DNA of 64,000 bases from Akkermansiaceae bacterium (GCA_905182405.1 CAJJBQ010000002.1:1598483-1662482), one strand, 5' to 3'. Shown: positions 38,723 to 48,518, counted from the first letter of the stretch. The notes: generated from the sequence alone by a model not told the origin. Program-made: numbers and translations.

Positions 38723-39067
38723 TGTAAGCCGGATTCTGTTCAGCTGGTCCAATTACCAGCCTTGGCAGTCATTTATCTTTGCGACTATTACCCGGGGATT
38801 TAACGAGCGAGCAGCTCTTCCCCTGTTCTGTCTTGCACTGTGAGAGGTTTACCCTGCCGCCTCGGTCACCCTCGGCGCGGTGAGCTCTTACCTCACCTTT
38901 TCACCCTTACCTCCCGAAGAAGGCGGTTTGTTTTCTGCGGCACTATCTGTCCGGCGATCCTTCCGAATCACCGTCCCTCATTTTCATAAGGCACACTGCT
39001 CTGTAGTGTCCGGACTTTCCTCGAGCCCTCTTCCGAAAAAGAAAACCCGCGACTGCCCGGGGAGCGG
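38714..39067 (-). ncRNA. rnpB: RNase P RNA, bacterial type A
   Basis: On the minus strand the conserved elements appear in order: GAGGAAAGTCCGGAC (P4 5' side), CAGAGCAGTG, the GACAGAACAGG stretch, AGATAAATGACTGCC, and near the end ACAGAATCCGGCTTACA. Ends were set by a 9-bp P1 helix (39059-39067 with 38714-38722). Length is about 354 nt. It is the catalytic RNA that trims tRNA 5' leaders. Confidence 0.95.
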
Positions 39068-39128
39068 ATGCGCAGCCTAATTCACCCAGTCACTCTGCGC
39101 CAGCTAAAACCTCCAAGGAAGGACGAAC

Positions 39129-39680
39129 CTACCACCAAAACAAATCCACCGCAAAAACCAACACCATCAAAAACGCCACCACCATCTTCATTACCTGCCC
39201 AGCCAACGTCCCGATCACCGAGCCTACCCCCGACACCGTTGCGGGCTTCATTGTCTTCTCCGCCAAAATCCATTCACAGCCCGCCGCCCCAATCAAGGGG
39301 CCCAACAACAAACCAAAGGGCATAAAAAAGAGCCCCACGATCCCGCCTACGAAGGCTCCAAAGGCCCCCCATTTAGTCCCACCAAACCAACGAGCCCCCA
39401 TCGCTCCGCTTAAATATTCCAGCACCTGAGCCCCGATCAGCCCGATTCCCAGCGCGATAATGCCCCACAATTCCACATTCCCCCGGTCCTCCAACCCAAA
39501 AAACGGTACAAAAGCCGCTACAAAAATTAACAAATGCCCCGGCAGAAAGGGAACGATGGTTCCTATCAGCCCAAGTAAAACCAAGCACCCCGTGACGATC
39601 CACACCCCCCAAGTCACCGTCATTTCAAGAGTCCACTCCCACACGCCATGTTTATCGACTCGAATCGTCAGATCAGCCAT
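39129..39680 (-). CDS. DUF456 membrane protein
   Basis: 183 residues, Gly-rich, with four or five hydrophobic helices. Family features: CLVLLGLIGTIVPFLPGHLLIF, a G-rich middle (GGTKWGAFGAFVGGIVG) and PFGLLLGPLIGAAGCE. This matches the DUF456 pattern. Function unknown. The first 25 residues are hydrophilic, so the true start could be later. Confidence 0.75.
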   Translation of the reverse strand: MADLTIRVDKHGVWEWTLEMTVTWGVWIVTGCLVLLGLIGTIVPFLPGHLLIFVAAFVPFFGLEDRGNVELWGIIALGIGLIGAQVLEYLSGAMGARWFGGTKWGAFGAFVGGIVGLFFMPFGLLLGPLIGAAGCEWILAEKTMKPATVSGVGSVIGTLAGQVMKMVVAFLMVLVFAVDLFWW

Positions 39681-39753
39681 TCCAAAATAATGAGAATTTT
39701 CTAAAGACTCAGTTGACGAGAGCCGTATTTAGGGTTCTCTTCTCTCACATCAT

Positions 39754-42657
39754 ATGAAAAAACTGGTCTTGTCCTTCCTAATGGCCTGCGCTCCTCTGAG
39801 CCAAGCAGAAACAACTCTTTTCGATGGAAAACCCGATGGCTGGAAAATGGCTGGACCCGGATCTTTCGAAATCGCCGATGGGGTCGCTACCGCAAAGGGG
39901 GGCATGGGCCTCTGGTGGCACGAAACCGAACTGCAAAACTTTTCTCTCAAGCTCCAGTTCAAGCTCGACGATCCAAAGCATAATTCAGGCGTTTTCATCC
40001 GCTTCCCTGATCCCAAAAACGACCCTTGGGTCGCGGTCAAGCAAGGATACGAAATCCAAATTGCAGGCAACGAAGTCGCTAAAAACCAAACCGGCTCCGT
40101 CTATGAAATCCAAGGCCCCATCGCGAACCCCGTGAAAATCGGCGAGTGGAATGACTATCAGATCATCGGCGCCAACGAAAAAATCGCCATCATCCTCAAT
40201 GGCAAACTTATCAATATCTTCGTCACCGAAAAAGGTCGTGGCGACGTGAGTGGCTACATCGGCATTCAGAATCACGACGACGGTTCACCCGTCCAGTTCC
40301 GCAACATCACCGTCGATTCCTTTGGAAAAGGAGGATCGCTCATGGAATCCCTTGGGCGTCTTGGAGTTCCTCGCTCCGAGCTCGTGCAATATTGGGCCAA
40401 GGCGGCCCCCATCACCAACCCCATGAAGCCCACCGCTAAAGATGGTAGGAAAAAAGCAAAACTCGATTGGTATCGCACTGCCGACCACGGACCCGCCTTT
40501 TTCCAGAGCTTCTCTGATTGGCACAAAGGTAAGTATCGCGCCGAATCCGCCATCAAAGGCATCGCCCTCTCCTACTCCGCCATCCCCACTCGCCAGGCTC
40601 TTTTCAATCTGGAAACCCTTTCGATGGTCACTGCCACCAGCGAAGGATCTTTCCTCCACAACACTCCTTGGGGTGGAGGCCACGGGAAGGTCAACAAGAT
40701 TCTTAACGAGAAGAATTACCTCTTCACCGCACCCTCCGGTCCTGCATGGGCTGACGAGAGCGGATCCTTCGAAGACAAGCGTCCAGTCAAAGGTCACGGC
40801 AATCTGCCCAACGCGAGGTTCAACGGCTACCTCCGCATCGGAAACAGCGTCGTCCTAGACTACACCGTCAATGGCACCAAGATTCTCGACTACGTCGCAG
40901 ACAGCCGCCATGGCATGGCCCGCCTCCTCGAGGTCGATCCAAATAACAAGTTGCTCGTGTGCCGCTTGCTCGATAGCTCAAGCTATCCTGACTTCACTCT
41001 TAAAGTCGCCGGAAATGGCGCCACGATCAAGGTCAAGGACGGCCTCCACACACTCCATATAGCTCCTTCCCCGGTGAAGCGCACTATCTCACTCCTCTTC
41101 TCCCATACGAAGGAAGGCGAAGTGACTCCTCCTGTCCCCTTCGCTCCCTACATGAAGCCGAGCCACGGAATCTCTCCGGAGACATTCACCGTTGATGCTA
41201 AGATCGACAACTCCAAGTCCGCTTGGTTAGTCGACACCATCCCGCTTCCACCCGGACTCAAAGATTCCCCGTATCTCAGCAAAGTGCGCATGAGTGACTT
41301 CGACTTCTTCTCCGATGGAGACAGCGCCCTTCTTTCCACTTGGGATGGAGACATCTGGCACATCTCGGGATTAAAGGAGTTCAAGCAATTAACTTGGAAA
41401 CGCTGGGCCACGGGATTCTTCGAGCCCCTCGGTCTTCGTATTGTGAACGACGTTGCCCACATCGCAGGCCGCGACGCCATCTGGCAGGTTCGTGATCTCA
41501 ACGGTGACCTCGAAGCCGATGAGTTCCGTATTTTCAATAGCGACATTCTCATTACGAACAACTTCCACGAATACCAGTTCGGCCTCGAAACCGACGCTAA
41601 AGGAAACTTCTACTTCGCCAAAGGATCTCCCGTCCTCGGTGGCGGTCGTGGCTTTGACAAGATCCTTCCTCACCACGGCTCCTTCATCCGCGTCTCTGCC
41701 GATGGATCCACTCTTGAAGTTCTTGCCACTGGCCTCCGTGCTCCCGGCGGAATCGGCGTTGGTCCTAATGGTGAAATCACCTCAGGCGAAAACGAAGGAA
41801 CGTGGCAGCCCTGCTGCAAGATCAACTACTTCGAGCCCACCTCCAGCGCAAAAGCCTTCTTCGGTGTTGAGAACGCTCGCCACGATAACGATGCTCCTTT
41901 CACCGAGCCTCTCTGCTACCTTCCCATGAACGTCGATAATTCAGGCGGAGGCCAGATTTGGACCACCAAAGAATCCAAGCTCGGCATCCCAGCCGGAGAG
42001 TTGCTTCACCTTTCGTACGGACAATCCAGCATCTACCACGTCCTCCGCCAGAAGATCGGCGAAGGAAGATACCAGGGCGGTGTGACCAAACTTCCAATCA
42101 AACTAGGTTCCTCCGCTCAACGTGCCGCCTTCCACCCGGACGGCTCCATGTATGTCTGCGGCTTCCGCGGATGGCAAACCAATGCCGCAAACGAGGGCTC
42201 CTTCCAGCGAGTGCGTCGCAATGAGAAAGCAGCTTACCCGATCCCGAACGCGATGGAAGTAACGCCCAAGGGCGTGAAACTCACCTTCGCCGTCGAACTC
42301 GATGACGAACTGGCCAACGACCCCTCCTCCTTCACCTTGGAGCGCTGGAAATATGTCCGCAGCAAGCAGTATGGCTCAGGCCACTTCTCCGTCGACAAAC
42401 CCGACGCCGCTGCTGAAAAAAGAGCTGCTGTGAAGGAATCCCAAAAGGTCCGCGTGCATGATAAAGTCAAAGTCCTTGGCATTAAGCTTTCGGAAGACGG
42501 CAAAACCGTCCACATCGCTATCGAGGGCCACAAGCCCACTCAACAACTTAAAATCGACTACGACCTTGAGTCAGTCGATGGTGACGAACTCATCGGTACG
42601 ATCTACAGCACGATCCACAAGGTTCAGGTGAATGAGCCGAAGCGTCTCGCCCCGTAA
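39754..42657 (+). CDS. Secreted DUF1080 protein with C-terminal beta-propeller
   Basis: 967 residues with a signal peptide ending SQA. Residues about 20-195 are a DUF1080 (3-keto-disaccharide hydrolase/glucanase-like) domain: TLFDGKPDGWKM, LQFKLDDPKHNSGVFIRF, GYEIQIAGNE. A middle domain (about 200-480) resembles DUF6797. From about 490 the sequence turns propeller-like (RMSDFDFFSDGDSALLSTWDG, GLRAPGGIGVGPNG, SYGQSSIYHVL), as in glucose/sorbosone dehydrogenase-type proteins. It has no haem motif itself and is followed by a five-haem cytochrome gene, suggesting periplasmic sugar oxidation. Confidence 0.75.
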   Translation: MKKLVLSFLMACAPLSQAETTLFDGKPDGWKMAGPGSFEIADGVATAKGGMGLWWHETELQNFSLKLQFKLDDPKHNSGVFIRFPDPKNDPWVAVKQGYEIQIAGNEVAKNQTGSVYEIQGPIANPVKIGEWNDYQIIGANEKIAIILNGKLINIFVTEKGRGDVSGYIGIQNHDDGSPVQFRNITVDSFGKGGSLMESLGRLGVPRSELVQYWAKAAPITNPMKPTAKDGRKKAKLDWYRTADHGPAFFQSFSDWHKGKYRAESAIKGIALSYSAIPTRQALFNLETLSMVTATSEGSFLHNTPWGGGHGKVNKILNEKNYLFTAPSGPAWADESGSFEDKRPVKGHGNLPNARFNGYLRIGNSVVLDYTVNGTKILDYVADSRHGMARLLEVDPNNKLLVCRLLDSSSYPDFTLKVAGNGATIKVKDGLHTLHIAPSPVKRTISLLFSHTKEGEVTPPVPFAPYMKPSHGISPETFTVDAKIDNSKSAWLVDTIPLPPGLKDSPYLSKVRMSDFDFFSDGDSALLSTWDGDIWHISGLKEFKQLTWKRWATGFFEPLGLRIVNDVAHIAGRDAIWQVRDLNGDLEADEFRIFNSDILITNNFHEYQFGLETDAKGNFYFAKGSPVLGGGRGFDKILPHHGSFIRVSADGSTLEVLATGLRAPGGIGVGPNGEITSGENEGTWQPCCKINYFEPTSSAKAFFGVENARHDNDAPFTEPLCYLPMNVDNSGGGQIWTTKESKLGIPAGELLHLSYGQSSIYHVLRQKIGEGRYQGGVTKLPIKLGSSAQRAAFHPDGSMYVCGFRGWQTNAANEGSFQRVRRNEKAAYPIPNAMEVTPKGVKLTFAVELDDELANDPSSFTLERWKYVRSKQYGSGHFSVDKPDAAAEKRAAVKESQKVRVHDKVKVLGIKLSEDGKTVHIAIEGHKPTQQLKIDYDLESVDGDELIGTIYSTIHKVQVNEPKRLAP

Positions 42658-42995
42658 TCCCCAGCGGCACGCCACCAGTGCCACTTTTTTCTTTCACTCC
42701 ACGAAGCCCGATCAAAATTTTAATCTTTACCTCAACCTACTAGCACTCCAAAGGACCAATATCCTCCAAAATCGTCGCTCTCACTGTGTTAAAAGCGGTC
42801 CACTTACGTCCTGCACTGGTTCTCTTTTGCCTCACAATCTCTCACAAAGTCACTCTCAGCGCCCCAAAGGGGCAAACTTTAGGCCAAGCCAAAGTGAAGT
42901 GTCTCCCTATGATAACTTTCGGCAAGGAATCCTAAGCACTGAAAGGGCTGTTTTATCACCTGCCATCCTCTACAACCGACGGCCACCTTTTCGCC
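42658..42995. other. Intergenic gap between the DUF1080 protein and the cytochrome
   Basis: 338 bp. I see no gene and no clear terminator. A run near 42860-42905 (AAAGGGGCAAAC, GCCAAGCCAAAGTG) resembles degraded repeat sequence. Confidence 0.4.
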
Positions 42996-44981
42996 ATGCG
43001 ATCACTCCTTCTCTCCCTCTCCCTCCTTCTCTCCTTCTCCGCTTTCGCTAGCGCTGCCCTCACCGCAACTTTCAAACAAGGCGGTAAATCCACCACCGCT
43101 CCAGCCCGCTTTCCAGCCCTCCACGTCGAAGCCCAAAACCCTCCCGCTCAAGGTCTCAAACCTGGAGCCTTCACCGCTACTTGGACAGGAACTCTTGTCA
43201 TCGAAAAACGCGCCCGACTCTACTTCGCCTTCGAAGGGAAAGGGGATGCCATTTTAAAGATCGCTGACGAAGAAATCCTCAACCTAAAAGGCGATCTCAC
43301 CTCCGGGAAATCCGAGCGTCTCCGCCTTAACCCCGGAGAACATAAACTCGAAGTTATCTACTCGTCCCTTCCCGAGGGCTCCGGATCCTTCCGCCTCATG
43401 TGGGAAGGAAGCAAATCCTTCCCTCTTGAGCCTATCCCTTCCACCGCTTTCACCAGGACCGACCGACCCATCGACCCTAGCCACCTCGTCGCGTCTCACA
43501 ATTGCACCAAGTGCCACTCCCCCGGTGATCTCGGCTCTCACGCCATGCCTGAGCTTGCTCACACCGCTCCTGACCTCACGAATATCGGCGACCGCGTCAG
43601 CGAGGCTTGGCTCACCCGCTGGATCTCCCAGCCTGACAAACTCAAGCCCACCACCACCATGCCCGCCATGGTCGATCACACCAAACCCGAGGGCGCGCAA
43701 GCCGCGGCCGATCTCGGTGCCTATCTCGCTTCGCTAAAATTCACTGAGCCTGGCCCGGCTCCAGACAAAGCGCTCACTCAAACCGGCGGCGTCCACTTCC
43801 ATAATCTCGGCTGCATCGCTTGCCACAGTAATCCAGACAGCAATGAACCCGACTACGACCAAGGACGCATTCCTCTTAACAACGTCGCCACCAAATTCCG
43901 TGGCGACTCCCTCGTCAAGTTTCTTAAGAAGCCCAATGCCCACCACGAGGCCATCAAAATGCCCAACTTCCGTCTCAGCGATGACGAAGCATCCTCACTC
44001 GCCTCGTTCTTGACGGAAAAATCCACCGGCAACCACACCCCTGATCCCTCCGAATTCGCACCCGGCGACGTCATACGTGGTAAAGCTCTCGCCGCCTCTC
44101 TCAACTGTGCCTCGTGTCATCAAGGACTCCCCGCTGCAACAACGACTGCTCCCAAACTTGCTAATCTGAAAAACTGGTCGGACAAAGGCTGCCTCGGACC
44201 GGATGAAAAACGCGGAAGCGCTCCTCGCGTCATGCTTACCAAAGAGGAAAAAGCTGCCCTCATTTCCGAGGCTCCCACGCTCAACGAAAAACTCTCCTTC
44301 GACACCGCCACAGCCTACGCCACGCGTCAAACCGATGCCCTCCGCTGTGACTCTTGCCACGCGAATGACGGCCTCCCCTCGCTCCTAACCGAAAACCACG
44401 GCGAAACGAAATCTCTCGTCGCGCACATCGAAGGATATGCCGAGAAGCTCGAGCAATCACGCCCCCCCCTCACCCACATGGGCGCCATGCTCCAGACGCC
44501 TTATCTCGAGAAAATGCTCCTCGGCCAAACCGTCCCGCGCGCCCGCCCCTGGCTTGACATGCGCATGCCTTCCTTCCCCCTCCACGCCAAAGACCTCGCC
44601 CACGGACTGGCAGCACAACACGGACTAGCTCCCTCCAAGCCTTCGGCCGAAGCACCACCTGCCGACCAGGTCGAAATAGGAAAGAACCTCGTGGCCATAA
44701 CCGGCTACGCCTGCGTTACCTGCCACGCCATCGGCGAGACTCCCGCTCTCGCCGCCTTCGAAGTTCAGGGCATCAACTTCGGGCTCGCCCATCAACGTCT
44801 CCGCCCCGACTACTTCCATCAATGGATGCAAAATCCCACCCGGATGATTTCCGATACCAAGATGCCAAAATACACCAACGACGACGGTAGCGGCCTCCGT
44901 CCCAACCTCTTGGGCGGCGACTCAGCAAAACAATTCGAAGCTATCCGCGCTTACCTCCAGACTATTTCCTCCAAAAAATAA
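42996..44981 (+). CDS. Secreted five-haem cytochrome c with PA14-like N-terminus
   Basis: 661 residues, signal peptide of about 19. Residues about 22-150 resemble a PA14 carbohydrate-binding domain (EKRARLYFAFEGKGDAIL, GEHKLEVIY). Five CxxCH haem sites follow: CTKCH 170, CIACH 273, CASCH 371, CDSCH 451, CVTCH 573. Met-containing loops such as TTTMPAM, IKMPNF and TKMPKY after each haem could give axial ligands. The combination is typical of Planctomycetes-Verrucomicrobia exoproteins that pass electrons from sugar oxidation. Confidence 0.85.
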   Translation: MRSLLLSLSLLLSFSAFASAALTATFKQGGKSTTAPARFPALHVEAQNPPAQGLKPGAFTATWTGTLVIEKRARLYFAFEGKGDAILKIADEEILNLKGDLTSGKSERLRLNPGEHKLEVIYSSLPEGSGSFRLMWEGSKSFPLEPIPSTAFTRTDRPIDPSHLVASHNCTKCHSPGDLGSHAMPELAHTAPDLTNIGDRVSEAWLTRWISQPDKLKPTTTMPAMVDHTKPEGAQAAADLGAYLASLKFTEPGPAPDKALTQTGGVHFHNLGCIACHSNPDSNEPDYDQGRIPLNNVATKFRGDSLVKFLKKPNAHHEAIKMPNFRLSDDEASSLASFLTEKSTGNHTPDPSEFAPGDVIRGKALAASLNCASCHQGLPAATTTAPKLANLKNWSDKGCLGPDEKRGSAPRVMLTKEEKAALISEAPTLNEKLSFDTATAYATRQTDALRCDSCHANDGLPSLLTENHGETKSLVAHIEGYAEKLEQSRPPLTHMGAMLQTPYLEKMLLGQTVPRARPWLDMRMPSFPLHAKDLAHGLAAQHGLAPSKPSAEAPPADQVEIGKNLVAITGYACVTCHAIGETPALAAFEVQGINFGLAHQRLRPDYFHQWMQNPTRMISDTKMPKYTNDDGSGLRPNLLGGDSAKQFEAIRAYLQTISSKK

Positions 44982-45165
44982 CCACCCAGCTCACCAGGAA
45001 CCGGATGGTGCATCTAGTCAGTCATTGCTCACTTCGCGTCAATGATGGGTGGGCAAGGGCCCGTAAATTCTCGATCTGAAAAGGACCCACAGCTCGAAAG
45101 CATTCCCAGTGCAGCAGTCGTCAAGGCGACGTTTAGTAGTTCCATCAATGTTTTCATAGAATCGT

Positions 45166-45558
45166 TTAATCCGTATAAGTGTTCCGCGCCCGGTAAAGAG
45201 GCCCTTCCGCAAAGGCCCTGGCACCATCTCTCCGTTGCGCTTCACGCCAAGTGGGGAAACATGGATCGACTCCTTTCTCAGCAAAAACAGCAAGCCAGAG
45301 AACGCCCACGTTGCGCGTCTCTCCATGACGCAAATTTGCATAGGAATTCCCCACAGATGAAAATTTGAAGGCAGCCACCGCCTCGTGGCTCGTCCGAAAT
45401 CCCTTCAGTTCAAGCGTCTTCCCCGGATAGACGAGATAGCCACGTTTCTTCATGCTCCCCGTTTTCCCATCGATAATGTCCAACCCATCGACACTGAGAA
45501 CGGCCTCGAGCCGGGATTTACTCCGATTCTTCACCAGAAGCGACCACCCGGTCGCCAA
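45166..45558 (-). CDS. Conserved-looking hypothetical protein, 5' end uncertain
   Basis: 130 codons counted from a TTG. Sequence such as LSVDGLDIIDGKTGSMKKRG, YLVYPGKTLELKGFRTS, EAVAAFKFSSVGNSYA and ETRNVGVLWLAVFAEKG looks evolutionarily constrained and recalls an uncharacterised secreted family. No ATG or signal peptide is found. The frame is open a little further upstream to a TGA near 45612. The gene may have lost its start, or be a decayed copy. Confidence 0.45.
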   Translation of the reverse strand: MATGWSLLVKNRSKSRLEAVLSVDGLDIIDGKTGSMKKRGYLVYPGKTLELKGFRTSHEAVAAFKFSSVGNSYANLRHGETRNVGVLWLAVFAEKGVDPCFPTWREAQRRDGARAFAEGPLYRARNTYTD

Positions 45559-45898
45559 ACCCAGTCGCGAGGCCCGGCCGATTCCATCAGCATCGCTGCA
45601 GGCTCGACCTTTCGTCCGAGCATTCCATCAGCCGTTGTCGAGAATGCTGATGGAGATGAAGCCCCATTTACCACAGGGGAACAGCGTGAGAGCAAAAATG
45701 CCATTTCCACACACCCAAAGCCCCGGGGCCCAGTTTTTTCGAGGGATTTTTAGCCTTATGAATCTGCTAGAAAAACAGCAATTTCTTCGCCAATCAACCT
45801 TGAAATGCTATTTTCCCAACACCCAATTATTTACAGGCTTACTCTTGTGTTCATCTGAACCAATAGTATAATTCAGCTTCCCAAACCAGAACTGCTCC
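45559..45898. other. Intergenic region with dyad
   Basis: 340 bp. It contains a 9-bp perfect inverted repeat (45624-45632 with 45646-45654; TCCATCAGC) and an extra direct copy of ATTCCATCAGC near 45579. This could be a regulator-binding cluster. No gene is supported. Confidence 0.45.
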
Positions 45899-46570
45899 AT
45901 GTCCTGTCACCGCAAGTCCGCACTCGTTTCATCCCTTCTCATCGGAGCCTTCCTCTCAAGCTGTAGCTCCGCTCCGCCACCCCTTCCGCCGCTCCCTCCG
46001 TCAACAGATCTCGCTAAGATTAAAAAGGCTATATTCGTCAATCCCTATCCTCCGGGAACCTACGATCACTTTAGGGCCAAGAACTACCCCGGAACAACCC
46101 GCACCTGGAAAAACGAATCGCTTTTGGCAACTGCCAACTCCCTAAACACTCACGTTAAGATCGACATTTCCGATCAACGCGGGTTTCTCATGGTCGGACA
46201 AGAAGTTGCGATGGACTATCGAGTCTCCTCTGGCCGCCGAAACAAATATGACACTCCGCCCGGGCAGTTTCTTATCACTGAAAAGCTCAAGGACAAGCGC
46301 TCGAACCTCTATGGCACCATCTACGATGCCGCAGGCGAAAAAGTCAAAAGCGATGCAGATTCCCGTGAGGACGAGGTGCCTGAAGGCGGAGAATTCCGTG
46401 GTGCTCCTATGTCCTACTGGATGCGCCTGACGCGCGACGGTATTGGTATGCACAAAGGAGACGTCAGCTCCCGTTGGGCCTCGCACGGCTGTATTCGGAG
46501 CCACTCTTCCGCGGTTCCAATTGTTTTTTTAAAGACCAGCATTGGCACTCCAGTCTCTGTTGAACCCTAA
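45899..46570 (+). CDS. L,D-transpeptidase family lipoprotein
   Basis: 223 residues with a lipoprotein signal (lipobox LSSC, Cys22) and a Pro-rich linker (PPPLPPLPPS). The YkuD-type catalytic domain spans about 75-223: HVKIDISDQRGFLMVGQE, TPPGQFLI, and the active-site motif HGCIR with His, Cys and Arg preceded by MHKGDVSSRWAS. It should make 3-3 crosslinks or attach proteins in peptidoglycan, from the envelope side. Confidence 0.9.
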   Translation: MSCHRKSALVSSLLIGAFLSSCSSAPPPLPPLPPSTDLAKIKKAIFVNPYPPGTYDHFRAKNYPGTTRTWKNESLLATANSLNTHVKIDISDQRGFLMVGQEVAMDYRVSSGRRNKYDTPPGQFLITEKLKDKRSNLYGTIYDAAGEKVKSDADSREDEVPEGGEFRGAPMSYWMRLTRDGIGMHKGDVSSRWASHGCIRSHSSAVPIVFLKTSIGTPVSVEP

Positions 46571-46674
46571 CCCCCAATCCCAAGCTAAACACAACGAACT
46601 CGTAATCGATGAAGCGCAAATGAGGCTCATTCCTCATTGTGCAGTAAAGAGAGACTCCTCATTTTTCTATAGCC

Positions 46675-46701
46675 CGCGTTCCTGGGGGACGCGTGTTTTT
46701 T
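46675..46701 (+). terminator. Terminator downstream of the L,D-transpeptidase gene
   Basis: An 8-bp stem with one T-G pair (46675-46682 with 46686-46693), followed by TG and six Ts. It lies in a 334-bp gap (46571-46904) that otherwise holds only a second, opposite terminator and a small ATGAGG/CCTCAT dyad. Confidence 0.65.
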
Positions 46702-46850
46702 GTCACCTTCTCTCTCCATCCCCTTCTCCCAATCTCCGGAGGGCATTCAAACGATAACGGGCGGATAAAATCCCAGGGAGAAGGTCACACTCAACTTCAC
46801 GCACCCTGTAGGGGTGCCGGATTCCTGCCTCCGACCGGCATCTCTACAAA

Positions 46851-46872
46851 AAACCCGACCTTCCGGTCGGGT
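46851..46872 (-). terminator. Terminator of the gene at 46905-47336
   Basis: ACCCGACC/GGTCGGGT, 8-bp perfect stem with TTCC-type tetraloop, then TTTTTT on the minus strand, starting 33 nt after the stop. Confidence 0.88.
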
Positions 46873-46904
46873 AATTCACAAAAAATAAAGGCGTTTGGGT
46901 GAAA

Positions 46905-47336
46905 TTATTCGTCCTCCGCCTTGTAGGTCCTATGACCTTCTTTCTTTATGTCCTTAAGCTTGTCGTAGACTTCGTCGTACTTTTCCTCGTCTTCCGCAAG
47001 CACCGCTTCCTCGAGTTCGCAAAGAAGCACAAAGAGTTGCCCCGTCATCTTCTTGTAACCCGCGGTCATTTTAGCCAACTCCTTGGCATCCTTCACTTTC
47101 TCAAATCCAGAAGGCAGAAAGGCAAGTCCCTTGACCACAGCACCTTGAGCATTGTGAATCAGAGCAACTTTTTCATCAACGCTTTCGGCACGGCGAAGGC
47201 GCTTCAAGGAGCCACTTAATTCGTCCATTTGCTCGGAAAGTGGGGTTTCGTCTTCATCTGCTGAGACCGGGGCAATAAAGCCAAAGCCGAGGACAGCAAT
47301 AAGAGCCAGCGATTTGAATGAGGTTTTAACAATCAT
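46905..47336 (-). CDS. Small secreted helical protein, cytochrome b562-like fold
   Basis: 143 residues, signal peptide MIVKTSFKSLALIAVLGFGF onward, cleaved after VSA. The mature part is all-helical and charged (MDELSGSLKRLRRAE, AVVKGLAFLPSGFEKVKD, YDEVYDKLKDIKKEGHRTY). Spacing and GHRTY-like end recall cytochrome b562-type four-helix bundles of unknown role. The haem ligands Met and His are not convincingly conserved. Own terminator. Confidence 0.7.
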   Translation of the reverse strand: MIVKTSFKSLALIAVLGFGFIAPVSADEDETPLSEQMDELSGSLKRLRRAESVDEKVALIHNAQGAVVKGLAFLPSGFEKVKDAKELAKMTAGYKKMTGQLFVLLCELEEAVLAEDEEKYDEVYDKLKDIKKEGHRTYKAEDE

Positions 47337-47422
47337 GCACGCAGATTACTGCCGAAAGTGAGTGATCCTGTCAAACTTTCTACCGTGCAGTTTTATCATA
47401 AAGAAGCTACCACCTCCTCCTG

Positions 47423-48055
47423 ATGATCCGCGGCATTCTTTTTGATCTCGATGGCACCCTCGTCGATTCCCTTCCGGGAATTGCCAGCGCTCTCAACCTC
47501 GCCCTGCAAGACCACGGACTCAGCACCTTCACCCATGAAGAAATCACCGAATTCATCGGAAATGGTGCGCAAGTTCTCGCAGAAAAAGCCCTCGGAGATC
47601 GCAAAGATGAGCTGGGGCCCCAACTCCTAAAAGGCTTCCAAACTCACTATGATGAGGAATGGAAAACCGGCACGACAATCTATCCCGGCATAATCGAACT
47701 TCTTGATCAATGCCGCGAAGCTAAACTCCCCATCGGAGTGCTTTCAAATAAACCCCACCCCTTCACACAGGCGATCATCCACAAACTCTTTGGCACCTCG
47801 ATTTTTGATCCTGTCGAAGGCCATCAGGACGAGTTTCCAAAAAAGCCCGATCCTACTACCGCGCACCGAATCATCGCTACTTGGAGACTCACTCCAGAGG
47901 AGGTTGCCTACGTTGGAGACTCCACCGTCGATCTCGCCACCGCGCAAAACGGAAATATGGTGCCCGCGATCGTTTCCTGGGGTTACGGCACTCCGGAAAA
48001 CTGGCCGCTGCTGGAGAGCACTACCGCCCTCTCAGACTTCCTCGACCTGCCATAG
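47423..48055 (+). CDS. gph: Phosphoglycolate phosphatase (HAD family)
   Basis: 210 residues. Starts MIRGILFDLDGTLVDS (nucleophile Asp in DLDGT), then LSNKPHPF (motif II), KPDPT (motif III) and VGDSTVDLATA (motif IV). This is the Gph subgroup of HAD phosphatases. It likely removes phosphoglycolate formed during DNA repair. A related phosphatase activity cannot be excluded. Confidence 0.88.
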   Translation: MIRGILFDLDGTLVDSLPGIASALNLALQDHGLSTFTHEEITEFIGNGAQVLAEKALGDRKDELGPQLLKGFQTHYDEEWKTGTTIYPGIIELLDQCREAKLPIGVLSNKPHPFTQAIIHKLFGTSIFDPVEGHQDEFPKKPDPTTAHRIIATWRLTPEEVAYVGDSTVDLATAQNGNMVPAIVSWGYGTPENWPLLESTTALSDFLDLP

Positions 48056-48257
48056 GAAATCACGCAAGGATTTCACCAACTCTCTTGCCCCTTGTCAGGA
48101 TTGAGCGCGACACCTTGGTGTAACAACTTGTATATCCCCGGGTCATTTTGTGTCGTCTCCTTCCGAAGAGACAGCACTTCCGGGGACTGAATCATCAAAT
48201 CTACGGGAATTTCTACGATTAGCCTGCTTCGTTTCATAGGGACAAGACGCTCACTAA

Positions 48258-48518
48258 AAACTCGAACTGACAATTCTCCTACCCGGAGTCGCGAAGGATA
48301 CCCTCTCCGTCAATGTCGCAGATCGTCATCTCTCGCTCAATGCCGAGCGGCGCTATCAAAACAGCTACGAGGATCGAGACTACAAGCTGCAAGTGCCACT
48401 CCACGAGGATCTCGACCCCGGGAACCACCAAGCGAAGCACGGGGATGGCATTCTCACCTTGAAGTTGATCAAGCGCAAGGAACTGGCCCCATGCAAGATC
48501 GACATCCTCAGCAACTAG
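48258..48518 (+). pseudogene. 5'-truncated Hsp20 (small heat shock protein) gene
   Basis: An 86-codon frame with no start codon, opening right after TAA 48255. It encodes most of an alpha-crystallin domain: ELTILLPGVAKDTLSV, LSLNAERRYQ, EDRDYKLQVPLHEDLDP, AKHGDGILTLKLIKRKELAP. The usual N-terminal 35-45 residues are missing, so it is probably a relic. An upstream non-ATG start is not evident. Confidence 0.75.
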
